Below are positions 5,478-6,052 of a stretch of 6,052 nucleotides of DNA, one piece after another. The notes under the pieces are model-generated. The model searched no databases. It was not told the origin of the DNA and saw only the letters and a list, made by a program, of their open reading frames with translations. Every line of letters starts with the position of its first letter. The first letter of the stretch is position 1. A program made the translations under genes and the position numbers. Source of the stretch: Synechococcaceae bacterium WB8_1B_136 (GTDB taxonomy: Bacteria > Cyanobacteriota > Cyanobacteriia > PCC-6307 > Cyanobiaceae). The stretch lies in NCBI GenBank assembly GCA_010029175.1, contig RGNC01000128.1, positions 1 to 6,052 on the forward strand, in the 5' to 3' direction.

Positions 5478-6052
5478 GTCGGCTGTTGATCAGCACCGGC
5501 GAGGTGTCTGGTGATCTGCAGGGGGGGCTGCTGGTGCAGGCCCTGCATCAGGAGGCCGCAGCGCGGGGCCTCGACCTGGAGATCGTGGCCCTCGGCGGCC
5601 ATCGCATGCAGCAGGCCGGCGCCACCCTGCTGGCCAACACGGCCCCGATGGGTGCCATTGGCCTGTGGGAGGCGATTCCCCTGATCCTGCCCACGCTGCG
5701 GGTGCAGCGCCGGGTGGATCGCTGGCTGCGGCGCACCCCACCGGATGGTGTGGTGTTGATCGACTACATGGGCGCCAATGTGGGCCTGGGCCTGAAGCTC
5801 AAGCGACGCCTGCCGCAGGTGCCGATCACCTACTACATCGCACCCCAGGAATGGGCGTTTCGCATCGGTGAGGGCAGCTCCACCCGCCTGATCGGCTTCA
5901 CCGACAAGATCCTGGCGATCTTCCCCGAGGAAGCCCGGTTCTATGGCGCCCGGGGGGCGGATGTGACCTGGGTGGGGCATCCCCTGCTCGACACCCTGGT
6001 GAACCTGCCCAGCCGCGACGCGGCGCGGGCGGCCCTGGGGCTGCAGCCCCAG
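5474..6052 (+). CDS. lpxB: Lipid-A-disaccharide synthase (partial, 3' end outside window)
   Basis: LpxB is a family GT19 glycosyltransferase acting at the inner face of the cytoplasmic membrane. It joins UDP-2,3-diacylglucosamine to lipid X to form the tetraacyl disaccharide 1-phosphate. The first 193 residues are present, about half of a usual protein near 390, with no stop before the window edge. Visible family blocks are the N-terminal LLISTGEVSGDLQGG (4-18), ALGGHRMQQAG, and VVLIDYMGANVGLGLKLK with Asp97 in the region aligned to the E. coli GIDAPDFN block. Further on are ITYYIAPQEWAF, matching E. coli HYVSPSVWAW, and DVTWVGHPLLDTL with His169. The ATG overlaps the lpxA stop as ATGA, indicating translational coupling, and no other start is plausible. 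Nothing suggests a frameshift or damage in the visible part. Confidence 0.95.
   Translation, partial: MSRLLISTGEVSGDLQGGLLVQALHQEAAARGLDLEIVALGGHRMQQAGATLLANTAPMGAIGLWEAIPLILPTLRVQRRVDRWLRRTPPDGVVLIDYMGANVGLGLKLKRRLPQVPITYYIAPQEWAFRIGEGSSTRLIGFTDKILAIFPEEARFYGARGADVTWVGHPLLDTLVNLPSRDAARAALGLQPQ

Noticed and set aside
4668..5980. Long - strand frames opposite lpxA and lpxB (4668-5393 and 5390-5980)
   Set aside because: They shadow lpxA and lpxB. Their runs of Ala, His, Asp and Val come from reading hexapeptide-repeat codons in reverse.
1..6052. Search for a novel system, mobile element, CRISPR array, tRNA or rRNA
   Set aside because: Nearly all of the window is accounted for by family-typical genes with gaps of at most 42 bp. 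No direct-repeat array, transposase, terminal inverted repeats or cloverleaf is visible.

Overview
The window is a tightly packed, high-GC stretch with every gene on the + strand. The evidence points to a picocyanobacterium of the Synechococcus/Cyanobium type. The gene order purC - Omp85/BamA - lpxC - fabZ - lpxA - lpxB is, from memory, the arrangement found in those organisms. The BamA homologue has three POTRA repeats behind a proline-rich spacer, as known for cyanobacterial Omp85. There is one complete HIP1 octamer (GCGATCGC), and its core CGATCG occurs ten times in about 6 kb. The genus cannot be fixed from this window alone.

Layout. Positions 2-184 hold the 3' end of an unrecognised gene whose stop overlaps the purC start as ATGA. 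purC (181-936) makes SAICAR in purine biosynthesis. After a 42-bp gap comes a BamA/Omp85 outer-membrane assembly protein (about 979-3297). It is followed at very short spacing by lpxC (3308-4165), fabZ (4171-4641), lpxA (4650-5477) and lpxB (5474 to beyond the window edge). Spacings are +10, +5, +8 and -4 bp. No gap exceeds 42 bp, and I see no terminator or convincing promoter inside the window, so the whole stretch is probably transcribed as one unit.

How the genes work together. LpxA acylates UDP-GlcNAc, LpxC deacetylates the product in the committed step, and LpxB later condenses two lipid A precursors. FabZ dehydrates 3-hydroxyacyl-ACP, so it draws on the same kind of acyl donor that LpxA uses. 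BamA inserts beta-barrel proteins into the outer membrane that lipid A helps build. The cluster is therefore an outer-membrane module. lpxD and the LpxH/LpxI step are absent from the window and must lie elsewhere. purC is metabolically unrelated and looks like a co-transcribed neighbour.

I found no mobile element, CRISPR array, RNA gene or undescribed system. The points most worth a second look are details inside recognisable genes: six cysteines in three close pairs confined to the last third of the BamA barrel, its Pro/Ala spacer with shifted codon use, an unusual Phe in the PurC signature, and several uncertain start codons.
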